Positions 15,507 through 23,331 are shown, numbered from the stretch's first letter. The stretch is DNA of 25,168 bases from Chloroflexota bacterium (GCA_013152695.1 JAADFV010000288.1:1-25168), one strand, 5' to 3'. Notes: generated from the sequence alone by a model not told the origin. Translations and numbers: made by a program.

Positions 15507-16979
15507 ATGAGTTCCAAACAACACTCCTACCCCTCGCAACCTCAATCCCGCCACAATGCTCTTTCGGGAGCAGTACTAGCGGGATTGTTGGTGCTTTTTC
15601 TGGCAATCTTTGCTTATGCCAGCTATCTCTTCTTTCAAACGACGCGCTCGATCATTCTCAACGCCCCTCAGGTTGTGAGCGCTCGTAACAACGATACCCT
15701 TCCCACCAACACCACCGCCAACACTCCCACCGACAACACCTCGACCAATCCCCAGCCGGCAGGTACTCAAACCCAACCGGCACAGTCACCCATCACTCCC
15801 TTGTTGGCCCCGCGTTGGAATGAACAGGAGCCGATCAACATCCTGCTGTTAGGGATCGACCAGCGTCCGGGCGAAAGAGGCTATTATCGTACCGATACGA
15901 TGATTGTTCTGCATATCGACCCCAACTCCGGGAAAATCGGTATGCTTTCCCTGCCGCGCGATCTGTGGGTGCAGATCCCTGGCTTCTACGAAACCAGGAT
16001 CAACATGGCACACTATCTGGGAGATTCAGAAGGTTATCCGGGAGGCGGCCCGGCCCTGGCCAAAGAGACCGTTTCCCAATTCCTCAATCAACCAATTCAC
16101 TATTACGTTCGCATCAACTTCCAGGGATTTCGTGCCTTGCTCGATGAAATCGGCTGCATCAATATCGATGTACCCAAAGACATCAACGATCCCACCTTCC
16201 CTGATGACAACTATGGCTATGATCCCTTCTACATCAAGGCGGGACATTACTGCATGGATGCTGAGACTGCGCTCAAATATTCCCGTACTCGCCATGTCGA
16301 TAATGACTTTGGCCGTATGCAGCGCCAGCAACAAGTAATCATTGCCATCAAGAACAAAGTTCTAGAGGCAGGAACCTTGCCACAACTGATTGCCCGTATC
16401 CCCACATTGCTGGATATCTTGGCTGATTCAGTGCAAACCGATATGCCTCTCAGCCAGCAAATCACCTTGGCGAATCTTGCGCGCAAGCTCGACACCAACA
16501 ACATTCAGCGCCTTGTCATCGACGACACGATGACTGAGCGTACAATTCTTGCGACCTCTGGGGCCGATGTCTTGCTTCCGAAAATGGATGTTATTCAGCC
16601 GGCTGTGGCAGCTTTCTTTGCCCCCAGCAATGCCACTGCCACCCCAGCTACCACTGATCCCATCCGTGAGCAATTGGCTGCGGAGAATGCCGCCATTGCT
16701 GTGCTCAATGGCACGCCACGAGCCCAGTTGGGCGAACAGGTGGCCACCTGGTTACGTGATCAGGGCTATAATGTCATGGGATACGCACCCGCGGATCGGA
16801 GTGATTACGCCCAAACACAACTCATCGACTATAGTGGTAAGCAATTCACCTTACAGCAGTTAGCCAATTTGTTGGCCATCGCCGATGAAAACATCCGCGC
16901 CGGCGGTGGTGGTAACCAACAAATAGACATCCAATTGATCATTGGTGCCGATTTTCAATTCCAGGCACTTTCGCCCTGA
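15507..16979 (+). CDS. LytR-CpsA-Psr (LCP) family protein with LytR_C domain
   Basis: A 490-residue membrane-anchored protein. A signal-anchor helix lies at about 19-43, then a Thr/Pro/Asn-rich linker (65-95). The LCP domain spans about 110-290, with ILLLGIDQRP, YRTDTMIVLHID, MLSLPRDLWVQIPG, and YSRTRHVDNDFGRMQRQQ holding the arginines that bind the polyprenyl-pyrophosphate lipid in studied members. A LytR_C domain follows at about 395-485 (IAVLNGTPRAQLGEQVATWL). LCP proteins transfer glycopolymers from lipid carriers to peptidoglycan or other envelope acceptors outside the membrane. The polysaccharide cluster at the left of the window could supply such a polymer. No strong ribosome-binding site precedes ATG 15507. 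The gene is probably co-transcribed with the phosphatase-like gene. Confidence 0.9.
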   Translation: MSSKQHSYPSQPQSRHNALSGAVLAGLLVLFLAIFAYASYLFFQTTRSIILNAPQVVSARNNDTLPTNTTANTPTDNTSTNPQPAGTQTQPAQSPITPLLAPRWNEQEPINILLLGIDQRPGERGYYRTDTMIVLHIDPNSGKIGMLSLPRDLWVQIPGFYETRINMAHYLGDSEGYPGGGPALAKETVSQFLNQPIHYYVRINFQGFRALLDEIGCINIDVPKDINDPTFPDDNYGYDPFYIKAGHYCMDAETALKYSRTRHVDNDFGRMQRQQQVIIAIKNKVLEAGTLPQLIARIPTLLDILADSVQTDMPLSQQITLANLARKLDTNNIQRLVIDDTMTERTILATSGADVLLPKMDVIQPAVAAFFAPSNATATPATTDPIREQLAAENAAIAVLNGTPRAQLGEQVATWLRDQGYNVMGYAPADRSDYAQTQLIDYSGKQFTLQQLANLLAIADENIRAGGGGNQQIDIQLIIGADFQFQALSP

Positions 16980-17032
16980 CGTTATCGTAATCTCCCGTGG
17001 CACATTCAAAACGGCGCTCATTTTTTAGCAAA

Positions 17033-17054
17033 CATGACATGAATCATGGTCATG
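17033..17054. promoter_or_regulatory. Imperfect 22-bp palindrome upstream of the first CBS gene
   Basis: CATGAC (17033-17038) and GTCATG (17049-17054) flank an ATGAATCATG core that is itself nearly symmetric. It lies about 40 bases before the CBS-protein start, in the 115-bp gap after the LCP gene. It has the size and symmetry of a dimeric regulator site, but no known operator was recognised. Confidence 0.3.
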
Positions 17055-17094
17055 GGGCCAAGGCTGTGTAAAAATACCAGCAGGAGATATGATT

Positions 17095-17526
17095 ATGCTA
17101 GTGCGCGATGTTATGACCCCCAATCCCATTACAATCGAACCAACCCACTCGATTGGCACAGCCTTGGCGCGTATGCGTCGCGGCGGCTTCCGTCGCTTGC
17201 CTGTGGTAGAAGATGGTAAACTCGTCGGTATTGTTACCGATCGCGATCTGCGACTGGCCATGAATTCGCCTTTCGTGCTGCGTGAAGGCTGGTACGACAG
17301 CTATCTCATGGAACATATCGAAGTACGTAGCTGCATGACAGAACGCCCTATCACCATCTCCCCCGATGCAGATATCATCGAAGCGGTGCAATTGTTGAAA
17401 AATCAGAAAATCGGTGGAGTCCCGGTAGTCGAAAACGGAAACTTAGTTGGCATTCTCACCGAAACAGATCTGCTCAACTGTTTGCTAGAGCTTTTGCAGG
17501 AACAACAGGCTCACACAGCTGCCTGA
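17095..17526 (+). CDS. Tandem CBS-domain protein
   Basis: A 143-residue cytoplasmic protein consisting only of two CBS domains. CBS1 runs from VRDVMTPNPITIEPTHSIGT to GKLVGIVTDRDLRLA (about 3-56), and CBS2 from VRSCMTERPITISPDADIIE to GNLVGILTETDLLNCL (about 75-135). A linker of about 20 residues (PFVLREGWYDSYLMEHIE) separates them. Such pairs form Bateman modules that bind adenosine nucleotides or SAM in studied members; the GIVTDRDL and GILTETDL segments carry the usual Thr/Asp ribose-binding positions. I placed the start at the second ATG because AGGAG (17082-17086) is 8 bases upstream of it but only 2 bases from ATG 17089. Partner and ligand unknown. Confidence 0.85.
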   Translation: MLVRDVMTPNPITIEPTHSIGTALARMRRGGFRRLPVVEDGKLVGIVTDRDLRLAMNSPFVLREGWYDSYLMEHIEVRSCMTERPITISPDADIIEAVQLLKNQKIGGVPVVENGNLVGILTETDLLNCLLELLQEQQAHTAA

Positions 17527-17543
17527 ATGAATGACACAATGTT

Positions 17544-17565
17544 TAGCGATTGACGTCTATCGCTA
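17544..17565 (+). repeat. Hairpin between the two CBS genes
   Basis: TAGCGAT (17544-17550) pairs with ATCGCTA (17559-17565) across an 8-base loop, 18 bases after the first CBS stop. No T run follows, so a terminator is not established. The rest of the 162-bp gap has no clear promoter. Confidence 0.3.
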
Positions 17566-17688
17566 TAGCTGTGGACGGCAGGTCTTGTCCGCTTTTCTGG
17601 CTCAAACCCCACACCTCGACGGGCTGGTAGATCCTGCCGGGTTGACACTTCACTTCACCCTAACGCACCACGTTCTTGGGAGGGCGCC

Positions 17689-18123
17689 ATGCGACGCTAT
17701 CTGATTCGTAACATCATGTCTCAGCCACCGGTTGTGGTATCTTGGGATGCACCAGTTCTAGAGGCCGCGGCTCTGATGGAATCGCGCGATATCCGCCGAC
17801 TGCCGGTTGTCAATGAGCGTAATCGCGTCATCGGCATCATCAGCTTGGGCGATGTGCGAGAGGCCACGTCTGTGTATGCCATTGCCAACCCCTATGCGCC
17901 GGAGCAGGATGAAATCGTGCTTGCCGTGGATGAGGTGATGAGTATGCCTGTATACACGGTCAAGCCCGATGATGATCTACTGACAGCTGTACGGCTCATG
18001 CTGGAACACAAAATCGGGGGAGTTCCCGTGGTAGATGCCGAAGAGCATCCTGTGGGTATGGTCACCGAATCCGACATCTTCCGGCTGCTCCTGCAATGGG
18101 GTGAATCTACCGAGGAAGAATAG
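17689..18123 (+). CDS. Tandem CBS-domain protein
   Basis: A 144-residue protein made of two CBS domains, a paralogue of the preceding gene product. CBS1 spans IRNIMSQPPVVVSWDAPVLE to RVIGIISLGDVREA (about 6-62), and CBS2 VDEVMSMPVYTVKPDDDLLT to HPVGMVTESDIFRLLL (about 82-138). The first domain has GIISLGDV instead of GIVTDRDL, losing the usual Thr/Asp ribose-contact pair, so only the second site may bind a nucleotide normally. The ATG has a strong GGGAGGG about 5 bases upstream. It ends 9 bp before the convergent minus-strand gene. Confidence 0.85.
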   Translation: MRRYLIRNIMSQPPVVVSWDAPVLEAAALMESRDIRRLPVVNERNRVIGIISLGDVREATSVYAIANPYAPEQDEIVLAVDEVMSMPVYTVKPDDDLLTAVRLMLEHKIGGVPVVDAEEHPVGMVTESDIFRLLLQWGESTEEE

Positions 18124-18142
18124 ATCTCCTTTTCATTCTTCC
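18114..18142. terminator. Hairpin shared by convergent genes
   Basis: GGAAGAAT (18114-18121) pairs with ATTCTTCC (18135-18142) across a 13-base loop containing TTTT. It spans the stop codons of both the CBS gene (+) and the TP-linker protein (-), the expected place for a bidirectional terminator. The stem is A/T-rich and has no long T tail, so it is weak. Confidence 0.35.
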
Positions 18143-19398
18143 CGCAACACTACGGGTAGATACAAAAGGACTTGTTCGCCGCAAGCCGTAAGCTGTACAT
18201 TCGTCACATACCAGGAAACAGGATGGTCTGAAGTGCGCGCCTGGAAATAGAGGCGGAGAGGAGCTCCTGTGGCTGGGGATAGATTTGATGTAAGGGTTTG
18301 CCAATGTCTACGCTCGGCTTCTCCCCCAAAACGTGCAACCGTGTCGATGACAGTGTCATCAAGTTGGCGCAAAGTAATGGTGAGTGCTTCCTCAGCCGTC
18401 AGTACTGTTTCTCCAGCAGCATCCAACACCCAGGATAGACTGAGTTGCAGGTTGGCCCCGGCCGGCACAGAGGCAATGTCTTGATAAAGATATTGGTCGG
18501 TGTAAGTCGCACCACCGAACCAGGCACCATGATAAGAAGTACCGACCGTATCGGTGTAAGTCGCAGTGAGGTACAGGTTTTGCATCCAGCCTTCGTAACC
18601 ATCATCGCCAGCCTTAAAGTCGGGGTTGCTCAAGAGCTCCTGGCAAGCTGGCGGAGGAGTGGAAGTAGCAGAGGGTAAAGGCGTGAGGGTGGGCGTGGGA
18701 GAGGAAGTTGGGCTGGGTGTGGCCGTTGCTGTGGGAGAAGCGGTCAGAGTTGGTGTGGCAGTAGGTGTGGGTGTAGTCGTAGGCGTGGGCGTCGTCGTCG
18801 CCGTTGGCGTGGCAGTCGGAGTATGGGTAGCGGTGGGAGTAGGCGTAGCCGTAGGGGTAGCAAGCAAACAGCCTTCGATGACGGTCTGCGGCGCCGCGCA
18901 GACGCGTACACTTACGTCATCGACATACATCGAGGTTACACCGCCACTATCACTATTGCGTACACCAAAATTGAGAACAATGTCCTGATCCAAAAACTCG
19001 CTAATCTCGTAACTACAGGTCACCCAGGCCTGATCGTCTCGCACGTCGTCCCAAACTGTGCGTAAGAGGGTCAGATAAGGTGGTTGCAGGATCTGCAAGT
19101 ATTGCAGGTCTTCACTATCGAAAGGGGCACTGCGGGGCCACATGTGCCATTGCAGGTAGAGATGTTCACCCGCTGGTACCTTAATGGTCTGGCGCATAGA
19201 CGAAAAGGAGAAAATCGGATCGCCATCCACAATGCCTAGGCGGGCGCTACGCTGGGGACTGAGAAACTGCTCGTTGCTGTAACCTCCCTGAACGGCCGTG
19301 GCAGGAAAATTCCAGCCACCGGCGCCTTCCATGTCGCCGTTCACAACCCATTCTGTGCAATCACCTTGAGCCTGATTAGCAGGGGGAGACTGGGCCAA
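18133..19398 (-). CDS. Secreted two-domain protein with TP linker; 5' end apparently frameshifted
   Basis: A 421-residue open frame read from a TTG at 19398. Residues about 10-168 and 251-407 are two beta-rich domains that look like carbohydrate-binding/jelly-roll modules (WVVNGDMEGAGGWN, LLSNPDFKAGDDGYEGWMQN; both start with an N-P/G-D-F/M-E pattern and end in Y/WVTNVQL or MYVDDVSV). Between them is a Thr/Pro-rich linker (181-250). The protein ends in LLYLPVVLREE, a tail I associate with secreted Chloroflexota proteins. A clear signal peptide lies directly upstream in another frame (ATG 19454), so the intact gene probably runs 18133-19454 with a -1 shift near 19398. It is last in the minus-strand operon, 4 bp after the subtilase stop if counted from that ATG. 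Ligand unknown. Confidence 0.7.
   Translation of the reverse strand: MAQSPPANQAQGDCTEWVVNGDMEGAGGWNFPATAVQGGYSNEQFLSPQRSARLGIVDGDPIFSFSSMRQTIKVPAGEHLYLQWHMWPRSAPFDSEDLQYLQILQPPYLTLLRTVWDDVRDDQAWVTCSYEISEFLDQDIVLNFGVRNSDSGGVTSMYVDDVSVRVCAAPQTVIEGCLLATPTATPTPTATHTPTATPTATTTPTPTTTPTPTATPTLTASPTATATPSPTSSPTPTLTPLPSATSTPPPACQELLSNPDFKAGDDGYEGWMQNLYLTATYTDTVGTSYHGAWFGGATYTDQYLYQDIASVPAGANLQLSLSWVLDAAGETVLTAEEALTITLRQLDDTVIDTVARFGGEAERRHWQTLTSNLSPATGAPLRLYFQARTSDHPVSWYVTNVQLTACGEQVLLYLPVVLREE
18649..18858 (-). repeat. Low-complexity Thr/Pro linker repeat
   Basis: About 210 bases of imperfect 6-base periodicity encode a run of T-P, T-A and S-P units with no other residues of note. Linkers of this kind separate extracellular domains and are often O-glycosylated. 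The repeat is prone to slippage and to assembly error. Confidence 0.8.
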
Positions 19399-19454
19399 AG
19401 GAGAGCCAGGGTAAAAAGGAGGGAGAGCAGAAAAACGTATAAGTAGGATTTCAT
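19341..19454 (-). other. Out-of-frame signal peptide for the downstream secreted protein
   Basis: ATG 19454 opens a 37-codon frame whose first 20 residues, MKSYLYVFLLSLLFTLALLW, are a textbook signal peptide: a basic start and a long hydrophobic core. It begins 4 bases after the subtilase stop TAA (19459-19461). After Leu19 this frame turns into shadow sequence, while the -1 frame gives AQSPPANQAQGD, a plausible cleavage site and mature start. The junction is in CTTTGG at about 19395-19400. Read as a broken or mis-sequenced start of the gene at 18133, not as a separate gene. Confidence 0.6.
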
Positions 19455-19458
19455 AATC

Positions 19459-21843
19459 TTAGCGTAAGGCCAGGGCCTGGCGGACAGCAGCATAAGCATT
19501 GACAATGCCATAGCCAGCGCCGGAATCTGGATATTCGTCAGGTGTGCCGCAACCATCATCTACACCCGTGTAAGGCGTGGCGGTTTCAATGAGGATGCGA
19601 CGAGTGGTATCGATGTCGCCTCGCAAGGCAGGGTTGGCCGACCACATCAAAGCTACCACGCCGGCTACATGGGGTGCTGCCATCGAAGTTCCTTGCGCGA
19701 CAAACCAACCTCCCCCGGGCCAGGCAGACAGGATTTTCTCGCCGGGAGCGAGGAGGGTGGGATTATGGGAACCATCGGGAGAGAGGGTATTTGGTCCCCG
19801 GCTGGAAAAGGAAGTGAGATTGCCCTGAGCATCGATGGCGCCTACCGAAAGGACATCGCCATAGTTGCCGGGAGGAGTTTGCAACGAGTCGCAGGCGGGA
19901 CCATCATTGCCAGCAGCGGCGACAAAAAAGATACCGGCAGCACGTAAGGCCGCGGTGGCCTGCCACAAAGTCAACTGGTCGCAGCCTTCAAGTAAAGGGG
20001 GACAGCCCCATGAATTGGTACTGATATCGGCTGCCAGCTCGGGACGTCCCTCGTGTAGAGGATCGCCATCCCCTGGATGCGGCGCCAACATAAATTGCAT
20101 GCAATCGAGGTAGTAGGCGGGATTTCCTAAATTGCGTACCAGATTGGCGCAAGCAAACCAGGTCGCGCCGGGCGCCACACCAATGCCGCCCTGCCCTAAA
20201 GCAGTGCCTAAGGTGTGCGTACCATGTCCACTGTTGTCGTATGGACTTGGCTGATGCCTCCAGGGGTCGAACCAGTTGTAAGTATCGCCCATATCGCGGC
20301 CACGATAGCTATCGGCCAGGGCGGGATGATGTACATCGACGCCGCTATCGGACTGACCAATGACAATACCCTCGCCAGTAACGCCAAATTCTGACCAGAC
20401 ACGGGGCGCCTCGATTTTTTCGATACCCCAGGGATTGAGGTCTCCCTTCTTGTTGATGCCGGGAGGAGAAGAGATGGGCTCGGGTAAAGGGCGCAGGGTG
20501 GGACTATAGAGGATGCGGTCTACATCATCGCGGCGAGATATCTGCCAGCGCCGAAGCGCCGAAGCATGGACTTCAATGCCATTCACCAAATAATAACGAG
20601 TATAGTCGATATCACGGCTATCCAGCCATTGTAGCAGATCGACCTGTGTCTGATCGGCTTGATCGACCAAGGTACGATACACCCATGCTCGTCTTTCGTC
20701 CACGTCGGCAATGTTGTAAGCCGGGGTCACATCAGCCTGCGAGGTCAAAACGACAAAAAAGTCGTCGCCATAAAAGCCGGGTTGTCCCGCCAGGAAATAG
20801 AAGCCCGCAGCAGCAACCGCCCCCACTACGCCCGCAGTCAGCCAAATCGTCGGTAAAGGAGGGTGCAGGAGCCGATCGGCCAGAGCCCCAAGAACGAGGG
20901 CCAGCAACCAGCCGAGCAGAAAATCGATGGTGGTAGCCCACAACGTCCAGCGGGCGACATCGCCATCCAGCAGGGTAAGAAGATTGGTCTCACGAGGGTC
21001 GGCAAAGGCAAAGGGGCCAAAGACGACTACAACCGCTAAGACAAAACCGCTGCCGATATCATAGCGCGAGGATCGGCCCTGGATGAAGGCGAGGGGGAAA
21101 CCCAGCGCCGGTAAAACGCCTGCCAACAGGGCTTGCGTGTCCATTTGTCCCCAGGCACCGGCGATAGCAAAGAGCGCCGTTGCCAAAGTAATGCCGCCCA
21201 GCCACACATTGCCCGTCGGTGTCTTCGCCGTTGCGGCCAAATGGGGCATGAGATAAGCGGCCAGCCCTACCGCGAGTAGCGCCAATCCTGACGCTTGTAA
21301 CAAAGCGATGAACGTATCGAAACCATCACCCAACGCCCCTAGTTTTAACCAGGGAAGAAGGAGGACAAGGCCAATACTGAGCATGAGACCAAGGCTGGGA
21401 CCAGGACGGCGCTGAATCCGTCCCCGGTGGTTGAGCCACAAGAGCAGCCCTGTTCCCATCCCCACACTCAAACCGGCGCGGAAAAGCGCCGCAGCATAGG
21501 TTGAGATGGGGGAGAAGAGCAGGCGAGGGAGGAGCAGCAACAAGGCGGCAAAACTGGCCATCAAAATCACACGAATGACCGCCGCCTGTCGACGATCACG
21601 TACGAACAGCAGCAATGAGCCCGGAAGCAGCACAGCCAACGGCGCAATGACCCCAAAGGAAAGAATGCGGGGAATGCCCGGTTCGATCTTGCTGAGTAGC
21701 CCGGACCAGGCCCAAAACAAGGTGCCTCCTTGCACGACCGCCGTTACAAGAATCGACCATCCCAATAGGCCCCAGACGAGGAACCAGAGCAGGGGATTAC
21801 GTTCGGAGCGCGTGGCGGGAGGAACAAGGGAGGTTGTGTTCAT
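19459..21843 (-). CDS. Subtilase (S8) fused to a polytopic membrane domain
   Basis: A 794-residue protein. Residues 1-355 hold about ten hydrophobic segments (for example 19-38, 60-80, 90-110, 151-169, 177-199, 214-232, 262-281, 304-322, 333-352) with no recognised family. Residues about 362-450 (FFVVLTSQADVTPAY ... GIEVHASALRRW) resemble an I9-type propeptide. The peptidase S8 domain (about 472-794) has the full triad: Asp499 (IGQSDSGVD), His540 (NSGHGTHT), Ser720 (GTSMAAPHVAG), with oxyanion Asn646 (AAAGNDG). The protease would face outside the cytoplasm, tethered by the membrane domain; most bacterial subtilases are simply secreted. The ATG overlaps the cofE-like stop by one base (TAATG), which suggests coupled translation. 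The gene for the secreted TP-linker protein follows at once. Confidence 0.88.
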   Translation of the reverse strand: MNTTSLVPPATRSERNPLLWFLVWGLLGWSILVTAVVQGGTLFWAWSGLLSKIEPGIPRILSFGVIAPLAVLLPGSLLLFVRDRRQAAVIRVILMASFAALLLLLPRLLFSPISTYAAALFRAGLSVGMGTGLLLWLNHRGRIQRRPGPSLGLMLSIGLVLLLPWLKLGALGDGFDTFIALLQASGLALLAVGLAAYLMPHLAATAKTPTGNVWLGGITLATALFAIAGAWGQMDTQALLAGVLPALGFPLAFIQGRSSRYDIGSGFVLAVVVVFGPFAFADPRETNLLTLLDGDVARWTLWATTIDFLLGWLLALVLGALADRLLHPPLPTIWLTAGVVGAVAAAGFYFLAGQPGFYGDDFFVVLTSQADVTPAYNIADVDERRAWVYRTLVDQADQTQVDLLQWLDSRDIDYTRYYLVNGIEVHASALRRWQISRRDDVDRILYSPTLRPLPEPISSPPGINKKGDLNPWGIEKIEAPRVWSEFGVTGEGIVIGQSDSGVDVHHPALADSYRGRDMGDTYNWFDPWRHQPSPYDNSGHGTHTLGTALGQGGIGVAPGATWFACANLVRNLGNPAYYLDCMQFMLAPHPGDGDPLHEGRPELAADISTNSWGCPPLLEGCDQLTLWQATAALRAAGIFFVAAAGNDGPACDSLQTPPGNYGDVLSVGAIDAQGNLTSFSSRGPNTLSPDGSHNPTLLAPGEKILSAWPGGGWFVAQGTSMAAPHVAGVVALMWSANPALRGDIDTTRRILIETATPYTGVDDGCGTPDEYPDSGAGYGIVNAYAAVRQALALR

Positions 21844-22601
21844 TAGCGGAAGAGATCGAGATCATGAGGGCGGAGGAGATCACGAAGATGCCCCTCACCA
21901 GGAGGATAAGGAACGCCGCGTAAATGGATGATGGGGGAGTTCTCTGCCGTGCCCCCCTGTAACAACGAGGCTGCCGCGGCAATTTCGTCGGCAATGCCCA
22001 AAACCGTCACTTGCAATTGCCGCCGAAAGAGATCGTCGTGCCCGCGTTTATCGGCCAGGGGTAGAAGGCCGGCCACGCCAATAGCAACACCTACCGTGCC
22101 CAGCCGCCAGGCTCGTCCGTGGCTATCATTGATGACAATGGCAATATCAGCGCCGCTGGCCGCCTGGAGCTGTTCTCTCAGGGCCTGAGCCGAGGCATCG
22201 GCGTCACGCGGTAACAACAACACCAGATCATCATCATCTGCCACATTAGAATGATCGATCCCTGCATTGGCGCAAACAAAGCCATTACGATGTTCTACCA
22301 CAATCAAACCTGGTCGCAGGCGCAACACTTTGTTCGATTCAGCAAGAATCAACTCGATCAGGCGTGCATCCTTTTGGCAAGTTTGGGCAATCTCCTGTGC
22401 CGCAGGAGAAGGCTTCACCTCGCTCAAACGGTAGAAACGATTCTCGGCTTTGGAAATGATCTTGGAAGCGTAAACGAGCACATCACCCGTCTGCAAACTG
22501 ATCCGTGCTTGCTGCAAGGCAGCTAAGGTGATGGCAGCCAGATCATCTCCTGCTTGTACCAGGGGAATATCGGGGAGAGCGGTGGCAGTAAGCTGAGACA
22601 T
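21843..22601 (-). CDS. cofE: Coenzyme F420-0:L-glutamate ligase, CofE-like
   Basis: A 252-residue cytoplasmic enzyme expected to add the gamma-linked glutamate tail to F420-0 using GTP. It matches the CofE family in length and motifs: the N-terminal GDVLVYASKIISKAENR (39-55) with the family VV..K.VSK.EGR pattern, NGFVCANAGIDHSN, the LLLPRDADASA block, and INDSHGRAWRLGTVGVAIGVAG (about 157-178), which corresponds to the metal-binding DTFGRPWR...VAIGVAG motif. Here DT is replaced by DS, a conservative change. No second (FbiB-like nitroreductase) domain is fused. It lies 40 bp downstream of the npdG-like gene and overlaps the subtilase start by 1 bp. The pair shows that the organism probably makes or uses F420. 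Confidence 0.88.
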   Translation of the reverse strand: MSQLTATALPDIPLVQAGDDLAAITLAALQQARISLQTGDVLVYASKIISKAENRFYRLSEVKPSPAAQEIAQTCQKDARLIELILAESNKVLRLRPGLIVVEHRNGFVCANAGIDHSNVADDDDLVLLLPRDADASAQALREQLQAASGADIAIVINDSHGRAWRLGTVGVAIGVAGLLPLADKRGHDDLFRRQLQVTVLGIADEIAAAASLLQGGTAENSPIIHLRGVPYPPGEGHLRDLLRPHDLDLFR

Positions 22602-22641
22602 GAATTGGGGAGCTAGTTGAAATCAGGGGGGCGGGCATACC

Positions 22642-23331
22642 CTAAGTGGATGTGGCGCTGTCGGAAGGTAAGCCGGTGATTCGAATACCGGCGCTGCGGG
22701 TCTTGTAAATGGTATTGATCGAGATAAGCAAGGGTGTAAGACCTTCGGCCACGGCTGCATTTTGCAAGGCGCCGGCATGAATGCCGCGCATGCCGGCCGC
22801 CGCCGCCAAAGCTATTGCTACAGCCCGTGCCGCCTTTTTATTGCCACACACCAGCACATCACAGTCGATTTTATGTTCGACATCGGCAAGGTGATGGGCG
22901 CCCACGTTTTGGAAAGCAGCCACAACCGTGACATCATCTCCCACCTGGGCCTGGGCTTCCATGGCAGCAGAACCACCCGGAGGGGGCGTGTAACGCCCTT
23001 TCTTTTCACCCAATAAGGGGGCGACGATTGTCACCAATATTTTACCGGGCAAAGCTGCTTGAATACTCTCTAAAATCACTTTCTGCGATTCATAAGGAAC
23101 CGACAACACGACTATATCCGCTTCCTGGCTGGCACTTAGATTGTCTGTGCCGCGTATCTTGCCACTCCCCAGGCGTTCACTCAGCTCGGCCGCGACCTTG
23201 GCACCTTTTTCGTGAGAACGCGAACCAATCACGACATCAAGGCCTGCACGCGCCCAGCGTAACGCCAAACCCGAGCCTTCGGCACCAGTGCCTCCAATCA
23301 CAGCGATCGTACCTAAGTCTTGTACATTCAT
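22642..23331 (-). CDS. npdG: NADPH-dependent F420 reductase, NpdG-like
   Basis: A 229-residue cytoplasmic oxidoreductase that moves hydride between NADP(H) and coenzyme F420. The Rossmann nucleotide loop is IAVIGGTGAEGSGLALRWAR (9-28), followed by VVIGSRSHEKG, where Ser/Arg after the second strand is typical of NADP binding. Further family marks are ADIVVLSVPYESQ, the loop TPPPGGSAAMEAQ, FQNVGAHHLAD and DVLVCGNKKAAR. The length is normal for the family. AAGGAG (23340-23345) lies 8 bases before the ATG. It is the first gene of the minus-strand group, with its own promoter-like sequence upstream, and is followed by the cofE-like gene. Confidence 0.9.
   Translation of the reverse strand: MNVQDLGTIAVIGGTGAEGSGLALRWARAGLDVVIGSRSHEKGAKVAAELSERLGSGKIRGTDNLSASQEADIVVLSVPYESQKVILESIQAALPGKILVTIVAPLLGEKKGRYTPPPGGSAAMEAQAQVGDDVTVVAAFQNVGAHHLADVEHKIDCDVLVCGNKKAARAVAIALAAAAGMRGIHAGALQNAAVAEGLTPLLISINTIYKTRSAGIRITGLPSDSATST

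Noticed and set aside
17642..17670. Promoter starting with TTGACA before the second CBS gene
   Set aside because: The -35 is perfect, but there is no -10 at 16-18 bases.
18649..18858. CRISPR or satellite array
   Set aside because: The 6-base periodicity encodes a Thr/Pro protein linker in frame, with no spaced identical repeats or unique spacers.
18626..18988. A Val/Gly-rich frame on the + strand
   Set aside because: It is the complement of the Thr/Pro linker codons; its repeats only mirror that low-complexity region.
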